A DNA stretch of 64,000 nt, taken from contig NZ_JBNPXH010000014.1 of NCBI RefSeq assembly GCF_050433395.1, forward strand, positions 1-64,000. The letters are read 5' to 3'. Both the position numbers and the translations under genes were made by a program. A model generated the notes under the pieces. That model did not search any database and was not told the DNA's origin. It saw nothing but the letters and a program-made list of their open reading frames with translations. Shown one piece after another: positions 54,891-63,454 of this stretch. Origin of the DNA: Mobilitalea torta. GTDB lineage: Bacteria > Bacillota > Clostridia > Lachnospirales > Lachnospiraceae. Each line of letters starts with the position of its first letter. The stretch's first letter is position 1.

Positions 54891-54966
54891 ATTGTCCTCC
54901 TCGTTGTGTCATGCCGGAATGCTCCTGTTCCAAAGCAATGAAGCGGGGCTTCCATGTGCACACAGA

Positions 54967-56478
54967 TTATTTGTTATTATATTTCTCTTTTAATAAAACC
55001 CGGTTGATCTTACCGTTGGACGTCAGGGGCATCTCCTCCAGCTTCTCAAGAACATTGGGAATCATATATCTGGGTAGCTTCTCCTTCAAGGCAAGGGCAA
55101 CCTGGGCTCCGGTCAGATCTCCCACATAATACAGGACAATCTTTTTCTTCTTCGGATCGAAGATAGCACAGGCGCTTTTCACCTCCTCTATCTGGTTCAC
55201 CGCGCTTTCAATCTCTCCCAGCTCAATCCGGTGGCCCATATGCTTGATCTGATTGTCCTTACGCGAGACAAACATCAGCTCGCCCCGGTCATTGTACCTT
55301 CCGATATCTCCCGTGCGATAAATCAGCTCCGGATAATGCTTGTTCAGAGGATTTTGTACAAATACCTCGGCGGTTTTTTCAAAATTATTGAAATACCCCA
55401 GGGTAAGCCCGGTTCCCCGGATACAAATCTCCCCTTCTTCTCCCGGCTTTGCCAGCTGATTGTTCTCATCCAGCAGAAGAATTTCCTTATTCTTAAAGGG
55501 ACGCCCGATGGGGATGGTCTCGTCCGGCGCAAATTCCCGGTCCACTTCATAATAGCAGGACATTCCTGTGGCTTCCGTCGGCCCGTACAGATTAATGAAG
55601 CGTGCCTCGGGCAAATGCTTCTTCCACAGATTATATTGCTTGATGGGGAACACTTCGCTTCCGAAGGCAACCGTGCGAAGATATCCGGGCACCTCTTTTT
55701 CCAGGGCACCAAAGGCGGAGATCATCGTCAGGGCGGACACCACCCAGCAAACCGTATTAATCTTATGCTCATTCAGAAATCCCACCAGCTGCAGCGGGAA
55801 TAAGAATAAATTCTTCGGGATAAGGTATGCGGAAGCTCCATATTTCAGGGTCGGATACAGCTCCTTCAGACAGGCGTCCACATAAAGAGGTACCTGAACG
55901 CCGAACACCGTATCGGAATCCACCTTAAGAATATCCGAAAGGGTATCCACATAGTCAATTACGGAACGGTGGCAGGCCACCACTCCCTTGGGCACTCCGG
56001 TGGAACCGGAGGTGAATACAATATAAATAGGATCCGTATCCAGCTGCCTGTCCCGTATCTCCTCCAGCAGCTTCGTATCGGCCGGCTGCGATATCATATC
56101 ATCATAGAGAAAGACTTCCCCCTCAAAAGGCAGATTCTCCAACAGCCCGCAGGTATCCCTGTCACAGATCACCGCGCGGGGAGCCAGACTTTCAAAAATC
56201 AGCTCGATCCGGTGCCTGGGCATCTCTTCATCAATGGGAACATAATAATTACCGGAGTAAATCACTCCGTAAAAAGCAACAATTTCTCTGGGATGTTTGC
56301 CCATGAATACCACAACCGGCTCCCCGGACAGACCCTTCCTGCTTAAAAAGGTTCCGATTGCACGGGAACCGGTATATACTTCCCGAAAGGTATATCCCAT
56401 CTCCTCATTGGCATAAGCTATCTTATCCGGAACCTTCTCCACAATCTGCTCCAGATATTCCATTACATTTCTTTGCAT
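54967..56478 (-). CDS. amino acid adenylation enzyme (DltA-like ligase)
   Basis: A 503-residue adenylate-forming enzyme of the NRPS A-domain/DltA type. The core motifs are TSGSTGVPKG (156-165), NLYGPTEAT (296-304), YRTGDIGRY, the hinge RKDNQIKHMGHRIELGEIE, and the catalytic Lys490 in NGKINR. Asp201 sits where A domains bind the alpha-amino group, so the substrate is an amino acid. DltA has Phe-Cys-Gly-Glu at the side-chain pocket; here it reads Phe-Gly273-Ser-Glu, which removes the Cys reported to fit D-alanine. Together with the adjacent racemase this hints at a different amino acid. Confidence 0.88.
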   Translation of the reverse strand: MQRNVMEYLEQIVEKVPDKIAYANEEMGYTFREVYTGSRAIGTFLSRKGLSGEPVVVFMGKHPREIVAFYGVIYSGNYYVPIDEEMPRHRIELIFESLAPRAVICDRDTCGLLENLPFEGEVFLYDDMISQPADTKLLEEIRDRQLDTDPIYIVFTSGSTGVPKGVVACHRSVIDYVDTLSDILKVDSDTVFGVQVPLYVDACLKELYPTLKYGASAYLIPKNLFLFPLQLVGFLNEHKINTVCWVVSALTMISAFGALEKEVPGYLRTVAFGSEVFPIKQYNLWKKHLPEARFINLYGPTEATGMSCYYEVDREFAPDETIPIGRPFKNKEILLLDENNQLAKPGEEGEICIRGTGLTLGYFNNFEKTAEVFVQNPLNKHYPELIYRTGDIGRYNDRGELMFVSRKDNQIKHMGHRIELGEIESAVNQIEEVKSACAIFDPKKKKIVLYYVGDLTGAQVALALKEKLPRYMIPNVLEKLEEMPLTSNGKINRVLLKEKYNNK

Positions 56479-56505
56479 TCTCTAGCCCTTCCGTCATTTA
56501 TTCTA

Positions 56506-57228
56506 TTATCTTGTAATCAGATCGGCGTATTCTTCCTTTAATCCGGCACCGCTTTCAATAACACTGCGCATTGCCATAATCTCCATGGCATCCAGATAGC
56601 CGGGTTCGAGGGCATAGTCCCTCTTTATTAAAGAGAGCTCCGTGCAGCCCAGAATAATTGCCTGAGCTCCCTCCTGCCTGAGCTGCCGGGATACCCGGCA
56701 AAACTTCGCATAGTCGATCGGCTTGTTGGCCTTTACATTTTTATAAATCAGATCCGTTACCGCCTGTTGATGCACGGCGTCCGGTATCACCGGGGATATT
56801 CCGCATTCCTCCAGCTTTGCCTGGAAGAGTCCGCTCTGAACGGTTCCTTCCGTGGCCATGATACCCGCACAGCGGATGCCCCGTTCCTTCAAATACATTG
56901 CCGTTTCCTTAACGGCATGAATAATCGGAACGCTAATCCCCTCTGACAGGATCTCATGAAAATAATGAGCCGTAACACAGGGAATAACAATATTCTCCGC
57001 ACCCATTTCCACCAGCTTTCTTCCGATCTCCACCATGGGATGAACCGGGTTGGCCTTGCTCCTGCCAAGAATATAATCCGTTCTGTCCGGGATGGAAGGC
57101 TTGCTGTAGATCAGCATCTCAATATGCTCCTGATCCACCTCCGCCTGCGTCATCTGTATTACAAGCTGATAAAAATACGCTGTAGCAATGGGCCCCAATC
57201 CGCCTATAACACCTAAAACCTTCGTAAT
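56506..57228 (-). CDS. aspartate/glutamate-family amino acid racemase
   Basis: A 240-residue racemase with both catalytic cysteines: Cys84 (IVIPCVTAHYF) and Cys195 (IILGCTELSL), plus the N-terminal VLGVIGGLGPIATA. Racemases of this family act on Asp, Glu or a broader range. The conserved N-terminus has no ATG, GTG or TTG before it: the frame reads ATT-ACG-AAG-GTT-TTA with AAGGGAG five bases before the ATT at 57228. I use that ATT as start; the TTG at 57198 would cut into the GGLGP loop. It is directly upstream of the adenylation gene (27 bases) and probably supplies its D-amino acid. Confidence 0.8.
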   Translation of the reverse strand: MTKVLGVIGGLGPIATAYFYQLVIQMTQAEVDQEHIEMLIYSKPSIPDRTDYILGRSKANPVHPMVEIGRKLVEMGAENIVIPCVTAHYFHEILSEGISVPIIHAVKETAMYLKERGIRCAGIMATEGTVQSGLFQAKLEECGISPVIPDAVHQQAVTDLIYKNVKANKPIDYAKFCRVSRQLRQEGAQAIILGCTELSLIKRDYALEPGYLDAMEIMAMRSVIESGAGLKEEYADLITR

Positions 57229-57304
57229 AACATCTCCCTTCCGCCCGGCTGTCCATTCGTTGTCTGCTTCCCTTGTGTCCGTATCCTTCCCTCCGGCTTA
57301 TTGC

Positions 57305-58945
57305 TTATTGCTCCGGTGTTGCCGGATACAGGGATCTATCATAAGTATAGTAATTGTTTCCTCTCTTCTGGGTAAATTCATCCACCTCTTTATCTGTCAT
57401 CATAAAGGTTTCCTCATGATCCTTATTAGGACAGGAATCAAAATGATACCAGCCGTCTCCGCAGTTAATAAGGCTCCAGTAATGTCTGGTGTTTCCTCCT
57501 ACCCGGTTGATCTCCATATTTTCAATCCCCACCCTTATGAGCATTGCCTGGGATACCGCAAAATAGGTGAAGCAGTCCCCTTTCTTATCCGTCATTCCGC
57601 GATAGGCTTCCGCAAGCCAGTCCGATTTATCAGAATCTCCGGTATAGCTTATATTTTGTCTGGCCCATTTATAAATCTCATAGGCCACCTCACGCTGGGA
57701 CATGGAGCTATTTGTAATTTTATCCAGTATTTCATCACATAATTCATTTACTTTCTCTTCTGCTACAGTAAATGTTTTCACTCTTACCGTAATATCCTTG
57801 CGGGCCACATTGCCGGAGGAGTCCACCGCGGTATAAGTGACCTTATATTCCCCCTCCTTTTTCAGATTCACCCCGTTGGAATCAACCTCAAAGGAAACCT
57901 CTCCATCCTTATTGTCCGTTACCGTTACCCCTTTCCTATAAGAAACGGAATTCCCGATATAGACCGTTTTATCCAATGCTCCCTTAATAACCGGAGGTTC
58001 GGTATCCGCCACCACCGTCAGGGAGGCCGGAAGCTCCGTTACATTACCCGCCTCATCCGTTAATACCAGAATAACCGCCTGTACGCCCGGCCTGTCCCAA
58101 TTCGGCTGCGTCTTATAATCAGCCGTAACCTTAGAAGCATCCGTGATATTCTCCAGAAGCTCCATGGCTTCCAATTTCTCTCCTGTCCATGTCTCCTGCG
58201 CCTTCACGGTTGCCTTGGGAGGGATGGTGTCCACCACCTCAAGATGTCCCGTAACCAGCTTCCCATTCACCGTAAATTCAATGGGGTAAACTCCCGGCTT
58301 ACTAATATCCAATGTGCTTAAGTCAGTGACAAAAGCGATATCATAGCTGCTGTCATTTACGAAATCTGCCGATGTAAGGCTCATCTTGCTGCCCGCTTCC
58401 ATGGTCACTGAGCTGCGGACATCCAACACAGTGAGCCCGGCTCTCCCGGAGACAGTGTTCCCGCCGCCGTCCTTGCAGATAATGACTGCCTCCTGCTCCC
58501 CCGGTTTTGATGTGTCCGGGGAGATCTCAAAGAATATATCCACCTGGGTCGCATCGGCAATATCCTTTACAAAGGATTTCGGATCCACTTCCTCGCCCCG
58601 CAGAGCCACATAATCCTGCAGGGTAATGACCGGTGCCACCGTATCTACCACCTTCAACACAGAAGTATGGGTCTTATTGCCCACCAGGATCTTCACCTCA
58701 TAGTTCCCTGTAATACTGGTATTCAAACTCTCGATATCTGTTATAAATCTGCCTTTCTGCTTTTTATGCTTCAGGAAGTCCTCAACACGGACTCCTTTGT
58801 CTCCGGCCTCTACCGTAATTTCCTTCGCCACCACCGGCCGCAGCTCAAAATAAAAAATTCCTATAATAAGCACCAATAGCACTGTGCTGAGTCCCAGAAT
58901 CATTCTCCTTAGAATACGTCTCCTGCGCCTTCTACTTCTTTTCAT
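57305..58945 (-). CDS. membrane-anchored Ig-like / transglutaminase-like protein (paralogue 2)
   Basis: A 546-residue protein with the same plan as that at 36568-38217: a very basic N-terminus (MKRSRRRRRRILRR), a membrane segment (residues 15-33), about four Ig-like domains, a DUF5011-type repeat (DKTVYIGNSVSYRKG) and a transglutaminase-like domain with Cys458, His488 and Asp503. The last 90 residues of the two paralogues are largely identical. It is the first gene after the promoter at 58994 and 76 bases before the racemase gene, so it probably belongs to the dlt-like operon and acts on the envelope. Confidence 0.85.
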   Translation of the reverse strand: MKRSRRRRRRILRRMILGLSTVLLVLIIGIFYFELRPVVAKEITVEAGDKGVRVEDFLKHKKQKGRFITDIESLNTSITGNYEVKILVGNKTHTSVLKVVDTVAPVITLQDYVALRGEEVDPKSFVKDIADATQVDIFFEISPDTSKPGEQEAVIICKDGGGNTVSGRAGLTVLDVRSSVTMEAGSKMSLTSADFVNDSSYDIAFVTDLSTLDISKPGVYPIEFTVNGKLVTGHLEVVDTIPPKATVKAQETWTGEKLEAMELLENITDASKVTADYKTQPNWDRPGVQAVILVLTDEAGNVTELPASLTVVADTEPPVIKGALDKTVYIGNSVSYRKGVTVTDNKDGEVSFEVDSNGVNLKKEGEYKVTYTAVDSSGNVARKDITVRVKTFTVAEEKVNELCDEILDKITNSSMSQREVAYEIYKWARQNISYTGDSDKSDWLAEAYRGMTDKKGDCFTYFAVSQAMLIRVGIENMEINRVGGNTRHYWSLINCGDGWYHFDSCPNKDHEETFMMTDKEVDEFTQKRGNNYYTYDRSLYPATPEQ

Positions 58946-58993
58946 GCAGTCCTCCTGACAAAAATCTTATTATGTCAAATAACATTTATGTAT

Positions 58994-59022
58994 ATGATAA
59001 TCTCAAACCCACGGAAAGTCAA
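58994..59022 (-). promoter_or_regulatory. promoter of the dlt-like operon
   Basis: On the minus strand, -35 TTGACT (59017-59022), a 17-bp spacer and -10 TATCAT (58994-58999) lie about 50 bases before the transglutaminase-like start, which has AGGAGG upstream. Confidence 0.75.
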
Positions 59023-59200
59023 GTTTTGGCTAATAATTCAACAATAACCCCTTGTCCCTGTCTTCTCTCAGTCTTTTCCTTCCCCCCGCAAACAAATCCG
59101 TATAATTCAGGCGGGTTTAGGCCTATATTTGTAAATGATTCCTTAATTTTCAGCTGCGTCCATATGATGACTGAATAACCATCATTTAAATATTACAATT

Positions 59201-59229
59201 TTGTTACAGACATGTTACAATTCTATTGT
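59201..59229 (+). promoter_or_regulatory. promoter of the small cysteine peptide gene
   Basis: -35 TTGTTA (59201-59206), a 17-bp spacer and -10 TATTGT (59224-59229). The motif TTACAATT occurs twice (about 59193 and 59215), with GTTACA between, overlapping the promoter and suggesting a regulator site. Confidence 0.55.
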
Positions 59230-59267
59230 TCCTAAGAGATAGTAATCTTCAAAAGGAGGCAGACATT

Positions 59268-59351
59268 ATGTGTTTTAAATTTAGCTCATGCAATTTCAGC
59301 GATTTATTAAATCAGATTTTAAAATACTGCAGCGTTGGAAGCTGCAACTAA
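59268..59351 (+). CDS. 27-residue cysteine-rich peptide
   Basis: A complete short gene. AAGGAGG lies 8 bases before the ATG, 27 codons follow, and a factor-independent terminator begins 10 bases after the stop. The peptide starts MCFKFSSCNFS and ends KYCSVGSCN, with cysteines at 2, 8, 21 and 26 around an amphipathic core (SDLLNQILKY). No standard signal peptide is present. It could be a signalling or antimicrobial peptide, a metal-binding or structural peptide, or a leader with regulatory function. I know no family for it. The own promoter and terminator argue against a chance frame. Confidence 0.65.
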   Translation: MCFKFSSCNFSDLLNQILKYCSVGSCN

Positions 59352-59360
59352 ATCCCCGGG

Positions 59361-59389
59361 GAGCCCGTCCAATTGGACGGGCTCTTTTT
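59361..59389 (+). terminator. terminator of the small peptide gene
   Basis: GAGCCCGTCC (59361-59370) and GGACGGGCTC (59375-59384) with an AATT loop and TTTTT after it: a textbook intrinsic terminator. Confidence 0.92.
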
Positions 59390-59494
59390 AAAAAAGTCCT
59401 TTACTTTACCACTCTGTAGTGTTAAAATCATAGTACAGGAGCAAAACATGCATACTGTACGAGAGCCAGTGGGATGAAAGGAGTCCTAATCGAT

Positions 59495-59797
59495 ATGAGT
59501 AAAAATATTAAGACGGATGCCGTGGACCATCTGTTTGAAGCAATTCTGAGTTTGAAGAATGCAGAGGAATGTTATACCTTTTTTGAAGATGTCTGTACTG
59601 TAAACGAACTGCTATCCCTCTCTCAAAGATTCGAGGTGGCACGGATGCTCCGCTGCCATAAGACCTATCTGGAGATTGCGGAAAAAACCGGCGCCTCTAC
59701 GGCCACCATCAGCCGCGTCAACCGTTCTCTGAACTACGGCAACGATGGATATGACATGGTATTTGCCAGAATGAAGGATCCTTTTTCAGACAAATAA
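59495..59797 (+). CDS. YerC/YecD-type TrpR-related protein
   Basis: A 100-residue protein of the TrpR-like YerC/YecD family. The helical N-terminus (AVDHLFEAILSLKNAEECYTFFEDVCTVNELLSL) is followed by the HTH (TYLEIAEKTGASTATISRVNRSL). The ATG at 59495 is used because AAAGGAG lies upstream; the frame begins 7 codons earlier. Members are small DNA-binding proteins, often next to pcrA in Firmicutes, as here. The effector is unknown. Confidence 0.9.
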   Translation: MSKNIKTDAVDHLFEAILSLKNAEECYTFFEDVCTVNELLSLSQRFEVARMLRCHKTYLEIAEKTGASTATISRVNRSLNYGNDGYDMVFARMKDPFSDK

Positions 59798-59801
59798 AAA
59801 C

Positions 59802-59834
59802 CAGGGCTATCGCTTTTGCGACCAGCCCTGTTTC
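59802..59834. terminator. terminator between YerC-like and DUF1836 genes
   Basis: CAGGGCT (59802-59808) pairs with AGCCCTG (59824-59830), followed by TTTCTT. Convergent genes on both sides. Confidence 0.7.
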
Positions 59835-59839
59835 TTATT

Positions 59840-60505
59840 CTAAGTATTGTTTTTCTTCTCCGTCTTTTTCGCTTCGCCCTTCTCAGCCTTTTTCTCCGTC
59901 GGCTTACTGCACTTCCTGGAACCCATCAGCGAACCGTCAATCATCTTCTCAATCATGTGCTTTCTCATATATACATCAAAGCAAAGCATGCAGATGAAGG
60001 AAAAGGTGGTCAGAAACTCCTTATCCTCCGGCTCGGTTATCCCGGCAAAAGATTCCTTTGCTTTTGTCATCTTACGGATCATGTCCTTTGCCAGAGCATC
60101 CGTCTGCTCTTTCTCCAGTCGGAAGATTTCCTTATAGATCTCTTCCAGCTTAATCTCCGATTTATCGCCATAGTAACGCTCTGTCAGGGGATTAAAGATA
60201 CTCTGTATATCATTAATGGACAGTATGTTCTTAAAATAATAGATAAAAATAAGAAGGAACATATGCTCCTTTGTATATTTCTTCTTATTTGGAGGCGGAA
60301 GCAGCTCATTCTTGGTATAATTATTAATCATCGTCTTCGTCAGAAGCTTATCTTCGCTGTAGCGCTTCGAGGAAGTAAGATGCTTATCCATAAATGTCGT
60401 TACCTGGTCCATATATAAATCAATATTCGGTATGTCATCCGGCATAATATATTTGATATCCTTTAAACCGTCAATCAAACTTTTAATATGCTCTTCTTTT
60501 GTCAT
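59840..60505 (-). CDS. DUF1836 domain protein
   Basis: A 221-residue protein. Residues about 30-130 match the DUF1836 pattern: LTKTMINNYTKNELLPPPNKKKYTKEHMFLLIFIYYFKNILS, a MerR-like HTH in which NNYTK and the Pro-rich turn recall a DNA-recognition helix. The C-terminus is Lys/Glu-rich. Likely a DNA-binding protein of unknown target, frequent in clostridia. The start is the ATG at 60505; the GTG at 60520 is possible but GAGGTGAT is then too close. Confidence 0.85.
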   Translation of the reverse strand: MTKEEHIKSLIDGLKDIKYIMPDDIPNIDLYMDQVTTFMDKHLTSSKRYSEDKLLTKTMINNYTKNELLPPPNKKKYTKEHMFLLIFIYYFKNILSINDIQSIFNPLTERYYGDKSEIKLEEIYKEIFRLEKEQTDALAKDMIRKMTKAKESFAGITEPEDKEFLTTFSFICMLCFDVYMRKHMIEKMIDGSLMGSRKCSKPTEKKAEKGEAKKTEKKNNT

Positions 60506-60634
60506 TTCCAATAGTATCACCTCGTATCATGATCTCCAGCTCCGGTCACATGATTGCAAGCAAGCTTGCATCATGCTCACTACGCTTTATTATATAGTAT
60601 TCGTTACTAGATGTCAAAGCAAAAATAAACATGA

Positions 60635-60663
60635 TTGAAACCCCTGCTCCCGCATGCTATAAT
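60635..60663 (+). promoter_or_regulatory. promoter of pcrA
   Basis: -35 TTGAAA (60635-60640), a 17-bp spacer and a perfect -10 TATAAT (60658-60663), 30 bases before the start codon, which has CGGAGG upstream. Confidence 0.85.
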
Positions 60664-60692
60664 AAACATATGTTTGTAAACCGGAGGTTATT

Positions 60693-63014
60693 ATGAGTAT
60701 CTACGACACTTTAAATCCCGAACAAAAGCGTGCGGTACTGCACCATAAGGGTCCGCTGCTGCTTCTCGCCGGAGCGGGCTCCGGCAAGACCAGGGTGCTG
60801 ACGCACCGGATTGCCTACCTGATTGAGGAGCGGGGTGTAAATCCATATAATATTCTTGCCATCACCTTCACCAACAAGGCCGCCAGAGAGATGCGGGAAA
60901 GGGTGGACAGCATTGTGGGCTATGGCTCGGAGCAGATCTGGGTCAGCACCTTCCATTCCACCTGCGTTCGCATTCTCAGGAGATTTATCGAAACCCTGGG
61001 CTTTACCCGGAGCTTTACCATCTACGACTCGGATGATCAGAAGACCCTGATGCGTGAGATATGCAAGTATCTGAATATTGATACAAAGAAGACCAATGAA
61101 CGCGCCATCCTTTCGGTCATCTCCAAGGCAAAGGACGAGCTCATCTCTCCTGATGAATTCACCCGGCTCGCCGGGCGGGATGCCAATCAGCTGCGCTATG
61201 CCCAGGCATATACGGAATACCAGAAGCGGTTGAGACAGAGCAATGCCCTTGACTTTGATGATTTGATCTGCCGGACGGTAGAGCTGTTCCGGACGAATCC
61301 CCAGGCTCTGGAATACTACCAGTACCGCTTCCGCTATATTATGGTGGATGAATACCAGGATACCAACACCGCCCAGTTCCAGCTGATTCATCTGCTGGCA
61401 AGCGGAAAGAACGAGTACGGCGAACAGGAATATAATCTCTGTGTTGTCGGTGACGATGATCAGTCCATCTACAAATTCCGCGGAGCCAATATCTATAATA
61501 TCCTCAACTTTGAACATACCTTTCCCAATACGACGGTAATCAAGCTGGAGCAGAACTACCGATCCACCAAAAGTATTCTCAATGCCGCCAACGAAGTGAT
61601 CTGCAATAACCAGGGGCGGAAGGACAAGTCCATGTGGACGGAGAACGACGAAGGGGAACCGGTGCATTTCACCCAATTTGAGACAGATTTCGAAGAGGCT
61701 GACTTCATTACCTCGGAGATTCAGAATATGGTAGAGGACGGCCGGGCTGCTTACCAGGACTTTGCCATCCTGTACCGGACTAACGCCCAATCCCGTCTCT
61801 TCGAGGAGAAGCTGGTTAACCGCAATATTCCCTATAAGATCATTGGCAGCGTAAACTTCTATGCGCGTAAGGAAATTAAGGACATACTGGCTTATCTGAA
61901 AACCATTGACAACGGCCTGGACAGCATCGCCGTCAAGCGTATCATCAATGTTCCCAGACGGGGCATCGGCCTGACCACCGTGGACCGGGTAAATGATTAT
62001 GCCGTGGAGAACGGCCTGAGCTTCTACGACGCCCTGACCAGAGCCAGCTATATTCCCGGAGTGGAAAGAGCCGCTTCCAAGATCACTCCCTTCCTCAGCC
62101 TCATTGAAGGGCTGCGCGCCAGACTGAACCAGGAGGGTTATGCCCTGACGGAATTGATCGACGATATCCTGGATGCTACCGGCTATTTAAGAGAGCTGGA
62201 GCAGGATAACGGAGAAGAGGCCCAGGACCGTATCGGCAATATCAACGAACTGGTGAACAAGCTGGTAACCTATGAGGATAATACGGAGGAGCCTACTCTG
62301 GGCGGTTTCCTGGAGGAAGTGGCGCTGGTAGCCGATATTGACAATCTGGAGGAGGGCGCAGACCATGTTGTATTAATGACCTTACATAGCGCAAAGGGGC
62401 TGGAATTCCCCTATGTGTACCTCTGCGGAATGGAGGAAGGAATCTTCCCCGGCTATATGTCCATCTTTGCAGACAATCCGGCGGAAGAGATCGAAGAAGA
62501 ACGCAGGCTCTGCTATGTGGGAATCACCCGTGCCATGAAGCAGCTTTCCCTGACTGCGGCAAAGCAGCGTATGCTCCGGGGTGAGACCCAGTATAACAGA
62601 CCTTCCCGTTTTATTAATGAGATTCCCCGATACCTGCTGAAGATAACCTCCCCCGGCCCCCGCCGCCCGGTATACACCTTCCGGGAGGAAGCCTATGGGA
62701 GCTCCAAGGGAAGCCCTTCTTCTGCTTCACTGGATTTTGACAAGCCCATCCCCGGCGGTTACAAACAGAGCCAGGCTGCCTATAAACCCTTTCTTAGTGC
62801 TGAGACCAGGCAATTCCAGGGAAATAAAATGGGATCTCTGAACTATGGCGTGGGTGATACGGTAAAGCACATCAAGTTTGGAACAGGAACCGTAGCCGAT
62901 ATTACAATGGGCGGCAAGGACTATGAAGTAACGGTGGATTTTCCCGGCTTTGGAATTAAAAAGCTTCTCTCCGCCTTTGCCAATCTTACAAAAATTGATG
63001 AAACCGTTGAATAA
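60693..63014 (+). CDS. pcrA: ATP-dependent DNA helicase PcrA (UvrD family)
   Basis: A 773-residue superfamily 1A 3'-5' helicase for repair, replication restart and removal of RecA filaments. Motif I is GAGSGKT (27-33), Ia ITFTNKAAREM, II VDEYQDT (218-224), III GDDDQSIYKFRGA, IV QNYRST, V VVLMTLHSAKGLEFPYVY and VI YVGITRAMK. The C-terminal Tudor-like tail (GVGDTVKHIKFGTGTVADI) binds RNA polymerase in B. subtilis PcrA. Length and order are typical of an intact gene. Confidence 0.96.
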   Translation: MSIYDTLNPEQKRAVLHHKGPLLLLAGAGSGKTRVLTHRIAYLIEERGVNPYNILAITFTNKAAREMRERVDSIVGYGSEQIWVSTFHSTCVRILRRFIETLGFTRSFTIYDSDDQKTLMREICKYLNIDTKKTNERAILSVISKAKDELISPDEFTRLAGRDANQLRYAQAYTEYQKRLRQSNALDFDDLICRTVELFRTNPQALEYYQYRFRYIMVDEYQDTNTAQFQLIHLLASGKNEYGEQEYNLCVVGDDDQSIYKFRGANIYNILNFEHTFPNTTVIKLEQNYRSTKSILNAANEVICNNQGRKDKSMWTENDEGEPVHFTQFETDFEEADFITSEIQNMVEDGRAAYQDFAILYRTNAQSRLFEEKLVNRNIPYKIIGSVNFYARKEIKDILAYLKTIDNGLDSIAVKRIINVPRRGIGLTTVDRVNDYAVENGLSFYDALTRASYIPGVERAASKITPFLSLIEGLRARLNQEGYALTELIDDILDATGYLRELEQDNGEEAQDRIGNINELVNKLVTYEDNTEEPTLGGFLEEVALVADIDNLEEGADHVVLMTLHSAKGLEFPYVYLCGMEEGIFPGYMSIFADNPAEEIEEERRLCYVGITRAMKQLSLTAAKQRMLRGETQYNRPSRFINEIPRYLLKITSPGPRRPVYTFREEAYGSSKGSPSSASLDFDKPIPGGYKQSQAAYKPFLSAETRQFQGNKMGSLNYGVGDTVKHIKFGTGTVADITMGGKDYEVTVDFPGFGIKKLLSAFANLTKIDETVE

Positions 63015-63125
63015 TTTTTCATAAAAGCTGAAATATTATAGTAAAACGACCTATATTGTGATATACTAAAGGCGTATTAAAGTCGTAGTAAGCATGATAA
63101 TTCAATAGGAAAGGAAGTGCAATTC

Positions 63126-63395
63126 ATGGGAACTAAAATCGATGAGCTGTTAAGTGCAATGAAGCTTGGTGAATTGATTCACAGAAAAGACCCAATGGAG
63201 AAGAAAAAACAGACAATCCTATGCGTTCTGGCAATCATTGGCGCTGTTGCCGCCGTAGCCGCAATTGCATATGCTGTATACCGTTATATGAGGCCCAATT
63301 ATCTTGAGGATTTTGACGACGATTTTGATGATTATGAGGATGACACAGAAGAAGCTGAGGAAGAGGAAGAAGCCCCTGCCCCTTCGGAAGAGTAG
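63126..63395 (+). CDS. small single-span membrane protein with acidic tail
   Basis: An 89-residue protein. Residues 1-32 are charged (GTKIDELLSAMKLGELIHRK), 35-55 form one membrane segment (TILCVLAIIGAVAAVAAIAYAVY), and the last 30 residues are almost entirely Asp, Glu and Pro. AAAGGAAG lies before the ATG at 63126. A possible -10 (TATACT) is near 63060. It has its own strong terminator. Function unknown; similar short proteins occur after pcrA in Lachnospiraceae, as far as I recall. Confidence 0.8.
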   Translation: MGTKIDELLSAMKLGELIHRKDPMEKKKQTILCVLAIIGAVAAVAAIAYAVYRYMRPNYLEDFDDDFDDYEDDTEEAEEEEEAPAPSEE

Positions 63396-63446
63396 AAAAA
63401 AGAAGGAGCAAAGACCCTTTACCGGTTCTTTGCTCCTTCTTTTTTA
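63396..63446. terminator. bidirectional terminator
   Basis: AAGAAGGAGCAAAGA and TCTTTGCTCCTTCTT form a perfect 15-bp stem, with A- and T-runs on either side, between convergent genes. Confidence 0.92.
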
Positions 63447-63454
63447 ACACAATT

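Noticed and set aside
60711..61790. 359-codon frame antisense to pcrA
   Set aside because: PcrA helicase motifs on the other strand explain the sequence completely.
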